A stretch of 64,000 bases of DNA, from the NCBI RefSeq assembly GCF_019104725.1, contig NZ_JAHRXF010000016.1, forward strand, positions 1 through 64,000. The letters run 5' to 3'. Both the position numbers and the translations under genes were made by a program. Position 1 is the stretch's first letter. Each line of letters opens with the position of its first letter. The notes under the pieces were generated by a model. That model saw only the letters and a program-made list of their open reading frames with translations, made no database searches and was not told the origin of the DNA. Source of the DNA: Streptomyces corallincola. Its GTDB lineage: Bacteria > Actinomycetota > Actinomycetes > Streptomycetales > Streptomycetaceae. Positions 42,484-50,786 of this stretch are shown here, one piece after another.

Positions 42484-43522
42484 AGTCGGCGTAGATGTCC
42501 TTGATCTGGGTCGTCGTGAGGGCGAGGTGTTCGAGGATCGTGTAGCGGCCCGGCCGGGTCTCCGGGGCGAACTCCACGGCGCGGACGAACTCGTCCACGT
42601 CGAAGCCGATCTCCTCCGGCAGCACCGGGAGGCCGTGACGGCGCAGCACACCGGCGATCTCGGCGGCCTCCTCGTGCGCCCCGCGCAGGTACATGGCGAA
42701 CGCGGCGCCGATCCCGCACTGTTCGCCGTGGGCGGCGGCGCGCTTGGGGAACAGCAGGTCGAAGGCGTGGTTGATCTCGTGGCAGGCGCCCGAGGAGGGG
42801 CGGGAGTCGCCGGAGACCGACATGGAGATGCCGGTGAGCACCAGGGACTCGGCGAGCACCTGGAGGAACCCGTCGTCGCCGATCCCGCCGGGGTGGCGCA
42901 GTACGGCCTCGCCCGCCTGCCGGGCCATCGCGGCGGCCAGGCCGTCCACCTTCTCGCCGTTGACCCGGTTGGCCAGCTCCCAGTCCGCGACGGCGGAGAT
43001 GTTGGAGATGACGTCACCGATGCCGGAGCGCACGAAGCGGACCGGGGCCTCCCGGATCACGTTGAGGTCGATGACCACGGCGATCGGGTTGGGCACGCCG
43101 TACGAGCCGCGGCCCGCGTCGTTGTCCAGGGTGGCGACCGGGGAGCACAGGCCGTCGTGCGCCAGGTTGGTGGCGACGGCGACGAGCGGCAGCCCGATCC
43201 GGGCGGCGGCGAACTTGGCGCAGTCGATGATCTTGCCGCCGCCGAGGCCGACGACCGCGTCGTAGTGGCCGGACTTCATCTCGTCCGCCAGCCGCACGGC
43301 GTCGTCCAGGGTGCCGCCGCCGACCTCGAACCACGAGGCGCCGGGCAGCGAGGGCGCGATGCGCTCGCGGATACGGGCGCCGGAGCCGCCGCTGACGGCT
43401 ATGGCGAGCCGCCCGGCGTGCGAGATCCGCTCGTCCGCGAGGACCGCGGCCAGGTCGTCGAGGGCACCCGCGCGGATGTCCACGACGAGCGGCGAGGGGA
43501 TGAGCCGCGTCAGTACTGGCAC
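42461..43522 (-). CDS. sn-Glycerol-1-phosphate dehydrogenase-like enzyme
   Basis: The 353-residue protein belongs to the iron/zinc-type dehydrogenase superfamily that includes archaeal EgsA, AraM and dehydroquinate synthases. Visible blocks are GLGGGKIIDCAKFAA (nucleotide binding), NLAHDGLCSP, SGIGDVISNISAVADWELA, SRPSSGACHEINHAFD and HGEQCGIGAAF, the last three carrying the metal-binding D, H and H. These blocks match G1P dehydrogenases, which reduce DHAP to sn-glycerol 1-phosphate, although a different polyol phosphate is possible. It overlaps both neighbours, so it is a tight operon member. Confidence 0.8.
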   Translation of the reverse strand: MPVLTRLIPSPLVVDIRAGALDDLAAVLADERISHAGRLAIAVSGGSGARIRERIAPSLPGASWFEVGGGTLDDAVRLADEMKSGHYDAVVGLGGGKIIDCAKFAAARIGLPLVAVATNLAHDGLCSPVATLDNDAGRGSYGVPNPIAVVIDLNVIREAPVRFVRSGIGDVISNISAVADWELANRVNGEKVDGLAAAMARQAGEAVLRHPGGIGDDGFLQVLAESLVLTGISMSVSGDSRPSSGACHEINHAFDLLFPKRAAAHGEQCGIGAAFAMYLRGAHEEAAEIAGVLRRHGLPVLPEEIGFDVDEFVRAVEFAPETRPGRYTILEHLALTTTQIKDIYADYVKAIGS

Positions 43523-44262
43523 GCGATCTCCCGGCCCCGTGCGAGGTCGTCGTGGTTGTCGATCTCGACCCAGCTGATGTCGCCGATCGGCTCGACGTCG
43601 ATGGTGAAGCCGCGGTTGACCAGCTCCTGGTAGCCGTCCTCGTAGTACAGCTGCGGGTCGCGCTCGAAGGTGGTGCGCAGCGCGTCGGCCAGCTCCTCGG
43701 CGGCGTCGCCCTCGATCAGCGTCACACCGATGTACTCGCCGGTGGCCTCGGCGGGGTCCATCAGCTTGGTGATGCGGCGCACGCCCTTGCCGGGCTCGAC
43801 GACGACCTTCATCTCCTCGTCGGCGAGGGACTTGACGGTGTCCAGGGCGAGGATGATCCGCTTGCCGTCGCCGCGGGCGGCGAGCAGCGTCTTCTCGACG
43901 GAGACGGGGTGCACGGTGTCGCCGTTGGCGAGGATCACCCCGTCCTTGAGGGCGTCACGGCCGCACCACAGGGAGTAGGCGTTGTTCCACTCCTCGGCCT
44001 TGTCGTTGTCGATGAGGGTCAGCTTCAGCCCGTACTTGGCCTCCAGCGCCTCCTTGCGGGCGTAGACGGCCTCCTTGCGGTATCCGACGATGATCCCGAC
44101 CTCGGTGAGACCGACCTCCGCGAAGTTGCCCAGGGTGAGGTCGAGGACGGTCAGCGACTCCTCGTCGCCCTCGGGGCCCACCGGCACCAGGGCCTTGGGG
44201 AGGGTGTCGGTGTAGGGGCGCAGACGCCGTCCGGCGCCGGCCGCCAGAACGAGGCCGATCAT
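43510..44262 (-). CDS. Sugar/choline-phosphate nucleotidyltransferase-like protein
   Basis: The 250-residue nucleotidyltransferase has the classic N-terminus GLVLAAGAGRRLRPYTDTLP followed by KALVPVG, and VILANGDTVH gives the metal-binding Asp. The middle block EWNNAYSLWCGRDAL resembles LicC and CTP:inositol-1-phosphate cytidylyltransferases, so CTP activation of a phosphorylated alcohol is likely, consistent with the two adjacent CDP-alcohol transferases. Its ATG overlaps the previous stop (ATGA) and its end overlaps the dehydrogenase start. Confidence 0.85.
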   Translation of the reverse strand: MIGLVLAAGAGRRLRPYTDTLPKALVPVGPEGDEESLTVLDLTLGNFAEVGLTEVGIIVGYRKEAVYARKEALEAKYGLKLTLIDNDKAEEWNNAYSLWCGRDALKDGVILANGDTVHPVSVEKTLLAARGDGKRIILALDTVKSLADEEMKVVVEPGKGVRRITKLMDPAEATGEYIGVTLIEGDAAEELADALRTTFERDPQLYYEDGYQELVNRGFTIDVEPIGDISWVEIDNHDDLARGREIACQY

Positions 44263-46058
44263 GCGGGTTCTCCTTCGTCGTGTACGGCGGGCGCCCCGGA
44301 GGACGCCCAGAAGCGGATGCTCTCGGCGAGCACCACGAGGGCGACGGCCACGGCGAGAACCGTGAGCGCGGCCTTGAACTGCGGGGCGGTGAGCACGGCG
44401 GCCAGGACGGCGACGAGCAGCGTGCGCCCCTCCTGCCCCCCGACGGCACGCACCAGCCAGGCGGGGGGAGAACCGGCGCCGGTGCGGATGCGGTAGACCG
44501 TGTCGTAGTGATGGTAGGCGACGGCGGCCACCAGCCCGAAAGCCGCCGGAAGCGCCCCGTTCACCTCCGCTTTGCCCGCCAGCGCCAGGACGGTGCCGTA
44601 TTCGGCGGCCCGGAACAGCGGCGGGACCAGCCAGTCGAGGGCGCCCTTGAGGGGGCGGGCGACGGCGAGCGCGGAGGTGAGGACGTAGAGGGCGGCGCCC
44701 GCGACCGGGAGCCAGCCGCCGAAGCGGGTGAGGGCGGCGCAGGCGACGACGGCGGCGCCGCCGAGCAGGGCGACGGCGGGGACGGCGAGGCCGGGCAGGC
44801 CCCGGCGCGCGAGGCGGCCGAGGAGGTGCGCGAGCGGGCCGGAGTCGGTGAGGTCGGCCAGCGCCCCGGCGGCGCGGTCGGTGCGCACCGCGCGCCGGGT
44901 CACCGAGCGCAGCACCCGGCCCGCCGTGGTGTAGCAGGCGGCGAAGGCGCAGCCGATCAGCAGCACGACGAGGGTGATACGGGGGGTGGTGACGGCGGTG
45001 AGCACGGCGATCATCGCCCAGCGCTCCCCGATGGGCAGCACGATCATCCGGCGCAGCCAGACCGTCCAGCCGAGGCCGTCGAGCCGGTCGGAGAGGGCGG
45101 CGGTGGGGCTGGTGTTGGCGGTGGCGTCGTGGTTGGCCTCGTTGAAGGAGAAGTCCACGACGTGCCGACAGGTCTGGAGGACCATCGCGCCGAGCGCGAG
45201 CGCCCACACGTCGTCCCCGCCGCGGGCCGCGCCGAGCGCGAGGCCCGCGTAGTAGGCGTACTCCTTGGCCCGGTCGAAGGTGGCGTCCAGCCAGGCGCCG
45301 AGCGTGGAGTACTTCAGCGCGTAGCGGGCGAGCTGGCCGTCGGTGCAGTCGAGCACGAACGAGGCGAGCAGCAGCACCCCGGCCGCGACGAACCCGGCGC
45401 GGGTGCCGGTGGCCGCGCAGCCGGCCGCGATCAGCGCGGTGATCAGCGAGGCGGTGGTGACCTGGTTCGGGGTGAGGCCCCGGCGGGCGCACCAGCGGGC
45501 CAGGTGGCGGGAGTACGGGCTGATGCAGAATGTGGTGAAGAAGCCGTCGCGGGCCTTGACCGCCGACTTCAGCCGGACCGCCTCGTCGTCCACGGCGGCG
45601 ACCGACTGCCGGGCCTCGTTGCGGGCCTGCGGGTCGGCGGGGACGGCGGCCACCAGGGTGCCCAGCTCGGGGCGGTGCACCTCGTCGCCGTCGGCGCCGA
45701 GCGCGGTGACCACGCGGTCCGCGAGGCTGTCCACGGCGAGGGCGGTGCCGCCTCCGGCGGAGGTCTCGCGGGCCAGGGCGCGGGTGAGGGCCTGCCGGGC
45801 GGCGGGCTGCGCGGTGACGGCGCCGGGTACGGCGGCGAGCGGGTACCGGGGGTCGGTGAGCGCGAGGCGCAGCGCGTGCCGGTGGCCGACGAACCGGGCG
45901 TCCACCAGGGCCACCCGCCGGTCGGCCGGTACGGCGGCGATCAGCGTCTCCGCCTCGGGGGTGTCACCGGCCGCCCGTACGTCGAAGCCGAGGGACCGCA
46001 GGTCGGCCTCCAGCGTCGATCCGGGCACCGGCTGACCGGTGACGATGGCGGTCGGCAA
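44259..46058 (-). CDS. Large CDP-alcohol phosphatidyltransferase with unique N-terminal domain
   Basis: This 599-residue protein has two parts. Residues 1-160 are a soluble Rossmann-like domain of unrecognised function (PTAIVTGQPVPGSTLEADLR and ADRRVALVDARFVGHRH). From about 165 a CDP-alcohol transferase core begins (SPYSRHLARWCARRGLTPNQ) with motif DCTDGQLARY and AWLDATFDRAKEY. It continues with hydrophobic segments to the end, about ten helices in all. The start is a TTG after GGGAG; this is the first gene of the operon, 280 bases from the divergent galE. The fusion resembles di-myo-inositol-phosphate synthases in architecture. Confidence 0.85.
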   Translation of the reverse strand: MPTAIVTGQPVPGSTLEADLRSLGFDVRAAGDTPEAETLIAAVPADRRVALVDARFVGHRHALRLALTDPRYPLAAVPGAVTAQPAARQALTRALARETSAGGGTALAVDSLADRVVTALGADGDEVHRPELGTLVAAVPADPQARNEARQSVAAVDDEAVRLKSAVKARDGFFTTFCISPYSRHLARWCARRGLTPNQVTTASLITALIAAGCAATGTRAGFVAAGVLLLASFVLDCTDGQLARYALKYSTLGAWLDATFDRAKEYAYYAGLALGAARGGDDVWALALGAMVLQTCRHVVDFSFNEANHDATANTSPTAALSDRLDGLGWTVWLRRMIVLPIGERWAMIAVLTAVTTPRITLVVLLIGCAFAACYTTAGRVLRSVTRRAVRTDRAAGALADLTDSGPLAHLLGRLARRGLPGLAVPAVALLGGAAVVACAALTRFGGWLPVAGAALYVLTSALAVARPLKGALDWLVPPLFRAAEYGTVLALAGKAEVNGALPAAFGLVAAVAYHHYDTVYRIRTGAGSPPAWLVRAVGGQEGRTLLVAVLAAVLTAPQFKAALTVLAVAVALVVLAESIRFWASSGAPAVHDEGEPA

Positions 46059-46338
46059 CCGAACTCATCTCCCTGGGTGCCGGCGCGCGGGGCACCGGTC
46101 TGTCATGTGCGGGGTGCCCTGGGCGCGGCACCTCGGGGCGGCATGTCGGCAGAGGCTATCGGATGGGTCCGAGACCCTGTTCACCGGCCGTTCACGGCCC
46201 GGTCCACGGCAGCCGACCGGGCCTTTGCCGCGATCATCATGGGCGATCCGGGGCCCCCGGACAAACTTCCGGACGCAACTCCGGGCATCCCACGTCAACC
46301 CGGACAGCCGGGCCGTCACCGGCATAGGGTGGGCGACC
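46059..46338. promoter_or_regulatory. Divergent promoter region between the envelope operon and galE
   Basis: About 280 bases without a gene. It contains CGGCCGTTCACGGCCCGGTCC near 46190 (a near-palindromic GGCCGTTCACGGCC). Likely holds both promoters; no consensus is matched. Confidence 0.45.
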
Positions 46339-47310
46339 ATGACGTGGCTGATCACCGGCGGAGCCGGATACATCGGGGCGCATGTGGCGCGGGCCTTGGC
46401 GGATGCCGGGGAGAGTGTCGTGGCGCTGGACGACCTGTCGGGCGCGGTGCCGGAGCGGCTGCCCGCCGGGATGCCCCTGGTCCAGGGCTCCACGCTCGAC
46501 GGGGACCTGCTGAAGCGGGTGCTCACCGAGCACGGAGTGACGGGTGTGGTGCATCTCGCGGCGCGCAAGCAGGTCGGGGAGTCGGTCGCGGAGCCCGTCC
46601 GCTACTACCGGGAGAATCTGGGCGGCCTGGCCACCCTGCTGGACGCGGTCGCGGCGACGGGCGTCCGCCGACTGGTCTTCTCCTCCTCGGCCGCGGTGTA
46701 CGGCAACCCGGACGTGGACCTGATCACCGAGGACACCCCGTGCGCGCCGGTGAACCCGTACGGCGAGACCAAGCTGGCCGGTGAGTGGCTGGTCCGGGCG
46801 GCGGGCCGGGCGCACGGGATCTCCACCACGTGTCTGCGGTACTTCAACGTGGCGGGCGCGGCGGCGCCGGAGCTGGCGGACACCGGGGTGTCCAACATCG
46901 TGCCGATGGTCTTCGACCGGCTGGAGCGGGGCGAGGCGCCCCGGATCTTCGGCGACGACTACCCGACCCGGGACGGCACCGCGGTCCGGGACTACATCCA
47001 TGTCGCGGATCTCGCCGAGGCGCATGTCGCGGCGGCCCGGCGGCTGGCGGACGCGGAGCCGGGCGAGGACCTGACGCTGAACATCGGCCGGGGCGAGGGC
47101 GTCTCGGTGCGCGAGCTGATCACGGCGATCCAGGAGATCACCGGCGAGCGGCGGCCCGCCGTGGTCGAGCCGCGCCGCCCGGGCGACGCGCCCCGCGCGG
47201 TCGCCTCCGCCGAACTGGCCGCGAAGACCCTCGGCTGGCGTGCCGGGCGCGGGGTCGAGGAGATGGTGGAGTCCGCCTGGGCCGGTCGGCGGCAGCACCG
47301 GGCACGCTGA
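46339..47310 (+). CDS. galE: UDP-glucose 4-epimerase
   Basis: A 323-residue extended SDR of the GalE type. The cofactor motif GGAGYIGAHVA is near residue 6, HLAARKQVGESV carries the substrate Ser region, and catalytic YGETK is near residue 140. Fold ends include LNIGRGEGVSVRELI. It interconverts UDP-glucose and UDP-galactose (or GlcNAc/GalNAc) for glycan synthesis. It is divergent from the envelope-polymer operon, which could be its customer by inference. The first methionine (MTWLITGG) follows the cofactor-motif logic. Confidence 0.9.
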   Translation: MTWLITGGAGYIGAHVARALADAGESVVALDDLSGAVPERLPAGMPLVQGSTLDGDLLKRVLTEHGVTGVVHLAARKQVGESVAEPVRYYRENLGGLATLLDAVAATGVRRLVFSSSAAVYGNPDVDLITEDTPCAPVNPYGETKLAGEWLVRAAGRAHGISTTCLRYFNVAGAAAPELADTGVSNIVPMVFDRLERGEAPRIFGDDYPTRDGTAVRDYIHVADLAEAHVAAARRLADAEPGEDLTLNIGRGEGVSVRELITAIQEITGERRPAVVEPRRPGDAPRAVASAELAAKTLGWRAGRGVEEMVESAWAGRRQHRAR

Positions 47311-47501
47311 GCGGGAGCCGCCGCGGACACCCCGGACGGCGGAGCGCGGCCCGCCGCCCGGACCACCGGTGAGCGCCCTGACCTGGGGATCGTTTCCGCA
47401 GGTCAGGGCATATGACAACGGTGTTCAGCACCACGTTGCCCGATACCCCCCGCCCGTAGTTCACTGGGTGGCCCGGCGTGACACGGAGAGGCGGTCCACT
47501 C

Positions 47502-48443
47502 ATGGGGGCAGGGCACGACCACGGGCACACGCACACCCACGCACCGCCCACCGGGACGGCCGCCGCGGCCTACCGGGGGCGGCTGCGCGCGGCCCTGTGC
47601 ATCACCCTGATCGTCCTGGTGGTGGAGGTCGTCGGCGGGCTGCTGGCCGACTCGCTCGCCCTGATCGCGGACGCCGCCCACATGGCGACCGACGCCGTGG
47701 GCCTGGTCATGGCGCTGCTCGCCATCCATGCCGCCAACCGCCCGGCGAGCACCAACCGCACCTTCGGGCTGGCCCGCGCCGAGATCCTGGCCGCCCTCGC
47801 CAACTGCGTGCTGCTGCTGGGCGTCGGCGGCTATGTGCTGGTCGAGGCGGTGCAGCGGTTCATGACGCCCGCCGACACGCACGGCGGGCTGATGGTGCTG
47901 TTCGGCGCGATCGGCCTCGTCGCCAACTCGGTCTCGCTGACCCTGCTGATGCGGGGGCAGAAGGAGAGCCTGAACGTGCGCGGCGCCTTCCTGGAGGTGG
48001 CGGCGGACGCGCTGGGCTCGGTGGCGGTGCTGGTCTCGGCGGCCGTGATCCTCACCACCGGCTGGCAGGCCGCGGACCCCGTCGCCTCGCTGGTCATCGG
48101 TCTGATGATCGTGCCGCGCACGGTGAAGCTGCTCCGCGAGACGCTGGACGTGCTGCTGGAGGCGGCGCCCAAGGGCGTGGACATGGCGGAGGTGCGGGCG
48201 CACATCCTCGCCCTGGACGGCGTGGAGGACGTGCACGACCTGCACGCCTGGACGATCACCTCGGGCATGCCGGTGCTCTCCGCGCACGTGGTCGTCAGTT
48301 CCGAGCAGCTCAGCGCGATCGGCCACGAGAAGATGCTGCACGAGCTCCAGGGCTGCATCGGCGACCACTTCGACGTGGAGCACTGCACCTTCCAGCTGGA
48401 ACCGGGCGGTCACGCGGAGCACGAGGTACGGCTGTGCCACTGA
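47502..48443 (+). CDS. Cation diffusion facilitator (zinc/cobalt/cadmium efflux)
   Basis: The 313-residue CDF transporter has a His-rich N-terminus (HDHGHTHTH) and about six membrane helices, with LIADAAHMATDAVGL (the CDF zinc-site HxxxD motif) near residue 60. The C-terminal cytoplasmic dimerisation domain from about residue 215 begins VRAHILALDGVEDVHDLHAW. It exports divalent metals such as Zn2+ in exchange for protons. The start is the methionine of MGAGHDHG; an upstream GTG would add MTRRGGPL. It ends before idi in the same direction, 219 bases away. Confidence 0.9.
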   Translation: MGAGHDHGHTHTHAPPTGTAAAAYRGRLRAALCITLIVLVVEVVGGLLADSLALIADAAHMATDAVGLVMALLAIHAANRPASTNRTFGLARAEILAALANCVLLLGVGGYVLVEAVQRFMTPADTHGGLMVLFGAIGLVANSVSLTLLMRGQKESLNVRGAFLEVAADALGSVAVLVSAAVILTTGWQAADPVASLVIGLMIVPRTVKLLRETLDVLLEAAPKGVDMAEVRAHILALDGVEDVHDLHAWTITSGMPVLSAHVVVSSEQLSAIGHEKMLHELQGCIGDHFDVEHCTFQLEPGGHAEHEVRLCH

Positions 48444-48662
48444 ACGGGGCCTGTGGCCACCTCCGCACCCCGTCCACACCCCGCTGACCCCCGGCACATC
48501 CGTTCGACGGCCCGGAGCGGTTCCGCCCGGAGCGGGCCGGGCACGATGATCTACCGGGTCCCCTGCCGGTGCGGCCCCGCGCGGGCGACATGCCGGGAAG
48601 TTCCGGGAGCACCGGCCCGGTACGGCAGACTGGGGACGCGAAGACCGAGGCGAAGGATGGGT

Positions 48663-49256
48663 ATGCCGATCACACCTGCCAGCGAGACGCACAGTTCGTC
48701 GAACGGCACCACTGAGGCGATTCTGCTGGAACTGGTCGATGAGAAGGGCGTCACCATCGGCACCGCGGAGAAGCTCTCCGCCCATCGGGCACCGGGGCAG
48801 TTGCACCGGGCGTTCTCGGTGTTCCTCTTCGACGAGCAGGGCAGGCTGCTGCTCCAGCAGCGGGCGCTCGGCAAGTACCACTCCCCCGGTGTGTGGTCCA
48901 ACACCTGCTGCGGCCACCCGTACCCCGGTGAGGCGCCGTTCGCGGCGGCGGCCCGGCGGACCTTCGAGGAGCTGGGGGTCTCGCCGTCGCTGATGGCCGA
49001 GGCGGGCACGGTGCGCTACAACCACCCGGACCCGGCGTCGGGGCTGGTGGAGCAGGAGTTCAACCATCTGTTCGTCGGGATGGTGCAGGCGCCGCTCGCC
49101 GCCGACCCGGAGGAGGTCGGCGCCACCGCGTTCGTGACGGCGGCGGAGCTGGCGGAGCGGCACGCGCGGGACCCGTTCTCGGCGTGGTTCATGACCGTGC
49201 TGGACGCGGCGCGCCCGGCGGTCCGGGAGCTGACGGGCCCCTCGGCGGGCTGGTAG
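48663..49256 (+). CDS. idi: Isopentenyl-diphosphate delta-isomerase (type I)
   Basis: This 197-residue type I IPP isomerase converts isopentenyl diphosphate to dimethylallyl diphosphate. The active-site cysteine sits in SNTCCGHPYPGE (Cys82/83), and the NUDIX-like box is EAPFAAAARRTFEELG. The typical C-terminus DAARPAVRELTGPSAGW is intact. The second ATG of the GGATGGGTATG pair was chosen because it gives the usual family length. It is near the dxs/hopanoid region but 9-10 kb away. Confidence 0.96.
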   Translation: MPITPASETHSSSNGTTEAILLELVDEKGVTIGTAEKLSAHRAPGQLHRAFSVFLFDEQGRLLLQQRALGKYHSPGVWSNTCCGHPYPGEAPFAAAARRTFEELGVSPSLMAEAGTVRYNHPDPASGLVEQEFNHLFVGMVQAPLAADPEEVGATAFVTAAELAERHARDPFSAWFMTVLDAARPAVRELTGPSAGW

Positions 49257-49275
49257 CCGCCCCGGAGCGTCCGGC

Positions 49276-49809
49276 TCAGAGCGCGGGGTACGGCGGCTTG
49301 AGCGGGAGCGCCGCCCAGATCACCTTGCCGCCGCTCGCGGTGTGCTCGACGTCCACCGCCCCGCCCGCCTCGCGCGCGATCTCCCGGACCAGCAGCAGGC
49401 CCCGGCCGCCGGTCCGGCCGTGGTCGGCCTCCAGGGCGGTGGGGCGGTAGGGGTGGTTGTCCTCCACCGACACCCGCACCCACTCCGCGCCGACGGCCAC
49501 CTCCACGGCGAGCACCGGCGACAGCAGCGCCGCGTGCCGTACCGCGTTCGTGACCAGTTCGGACACGATCAGCAGCAGTCCGTGCACCAGGTCGTCGGAG
49601 ACGGGCACGCCCTGGCGCAGCAGCAGGTCCCGGACGGCGCGCCGGGCCTGCGGGACCGAGGCGTCCTCGGCCGGCGCGGTGAAGCGCCACACCCCCTCGT
49701 ACGGCAGGGGGGCCGCCGGTTGCCCGACCGCACCCGGCGGACGCGGTCCGCTCTCGCCCCCGTGGTCGTCCATCGTCCGGTCGCCGCCCTCGCGCTCGAT
49801 TGTCACCAC
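49276..49809 (-). CDS. HATPase_c-type regulatory ATP-binding protein (anti-sigma/RsbW-like)
   Basis: A 177-residue single-domain GHKL ATPase. The N box is LLIVSELVTNAVRHA near residue 95, the G box is GGRGLLLVREIA, and KVIWAALPL ends the fold. Streptomyces has many such solo domains, often anti-sigma or serine-kinase-like switches, so the partner is unknown. The start at a GTG (MVTIEREGG) is weak; MDDHGGES 12 codons later is an equally good choice. It converges with idi across 19 bases. Confidence 0.85.
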   Translation of the reverse strand: MVTIEREGGDRTMDDHGGESGPRPPGAVGQPAAPLPYEGVWRFTAPAEDASVPQARRAVRDLLLRQGVPVSDDLVHGLLLIVSELVTNAVRHAALLSPVLAVEVAVGAEWVRVSVEDNHPYRPTALEADHGRTGGRGLLLVREIAREAGGAVDVEHTASGGKVIWAALPLKPPYPAL

Positions 49810-50054
49810 ATGTCGAATGGTGGCAACGACGCGCTCCGTACCCGATGACTGAACAGAAGTCAGCGACTATCGAGCATTTCCGACCGTTCGCGCACGGCAT
49901 GGTCGGCCGCACGACCGTTCCTGTCCTCCGGGCGCCGGTTCCCGAACTCTTCGGGTTGTACGGCTCCGGTTCCCGACCGGCTTCGCGCGCGGGACGGCGC
50001 GCGGGACGGCGTACGCCTCCGGTGTGCGCCCCGGGTGCTCAGGCGGCCGGGTGC
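49810..50054. other. Gap between the HATPase gene and the HdeD-like gene
   Basis: Both flanking genes are minus-strand. The gap contains a direct repeat of GCGCGCGGGACGGC near 49985 and a repeated GGGTGCTCAGGCGGCC crossing the HdeD-like stop codon at 50034-50070. No gene is supported. Confidence 0.5.
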
Positions 50055-50642
50055 TCAGGCGGCCGGGTGCTCGGGTTCGGTGACCATGCCGACGACGCGG
50101 CGGCCGCCGTAGCCGGAGGCGATCAGGCCGAGGCCGTCGAAGAGCAGGGCGAGCGAGAAGAAGCAGCCGATCACATACTGGCTGCTGCTCGGCCAGGCGC
50201 CGAGGACCAGGATGCCCAGCAGCAGGTCGAACGCGCCGAGCAGCAGGGTCCAGCCGAACTGGGGGCCGCGCACCACCAGGCTGCCGACCAGCCGGAACAG
50301 TCCGGCGGACAGGAACAGCAGGGCCGCGAACATGGTGAGCGCGGCGGCGGCCGCGTGCGGCATCCGGATGACGACGATCCCGGCCGCGATGTTCAGGGCG
50401 GCGACGATGACACCGAGCCAGAAGAAGCTGGTGCCGCGTGCCTGGACGGCGTGCAGCAGGCCGACCGCGCCGCCGATGAGCAGCAGCCAGCCGAACAGCA
50501 GCATGGAGGTCAGCGTGGCCACGCCGGTGTAGACGAGGCCGACCACCCCGGCGAGCACGAGCAGCACCCCGAGCACCGCGAGCCAGCCGAAGTCGCGGCG
50601 CACGGCCGCCGCCCTTCCCTTGGACCTGCCGGACCTGGCCAT
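50055..50642 (-). CDS. HdeD-family membrane protein
   Basis: A 195-residue protein with six hydrophobic helices arranged as three similar pairs (LAVLGVLLVLAGVVGLVYTG, LLFGWLLLIGGAVGLLHAV, LLLGAFDLLLGILVLGAW), the pattern of the HdeD/DUF308 family. In enteric bacteria HdeD is linked to acid resistance; its role in Streptomyces is not known. The start follows GAGGAGG. It is divergent from the enoyl-CoA hydratase gene. Confidence 0.87.
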   Translation of the reverse strand: MARSGRSKGRAAAVRRDFGWLAVLGVLLVLAGVVGLVYTGVATLTSMLLFGWLLLIGGAVGLLHAVQARGTSFFWLGVIVAALNIAAGIVVIRMPHAAAAALTMFAALLFLSAGLFRLVGSLVVRGPQFGWTLLLGAFDLLLGILVLGAWPSSSQYVIGCFFSLALLFDGLGLIASGYGGRRVVGMVTEPEHPAA

Positions 50643-50786
50643 CGCCGCCTCCTCGTTCGCCCCGCCGCTCTGCGCGTCCGTCCGGGGCCCCGCCGGGTTC
50701 CGGCCCCTGTCTCCGTGTCCCCGGCCCTGCCCTCCGGCATGCCTCGGTCCACCGGCCCGGCCCACACCGGGGCTACGATCCGGCGC

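Noticed and set aside
47400..47445. Zur-like operator ahead of the cation exporter
   Set aside because: Only an imperfect CAACG / CGTTG inverted repeat is visible, and it does not match a known Zur or Nur consensus.
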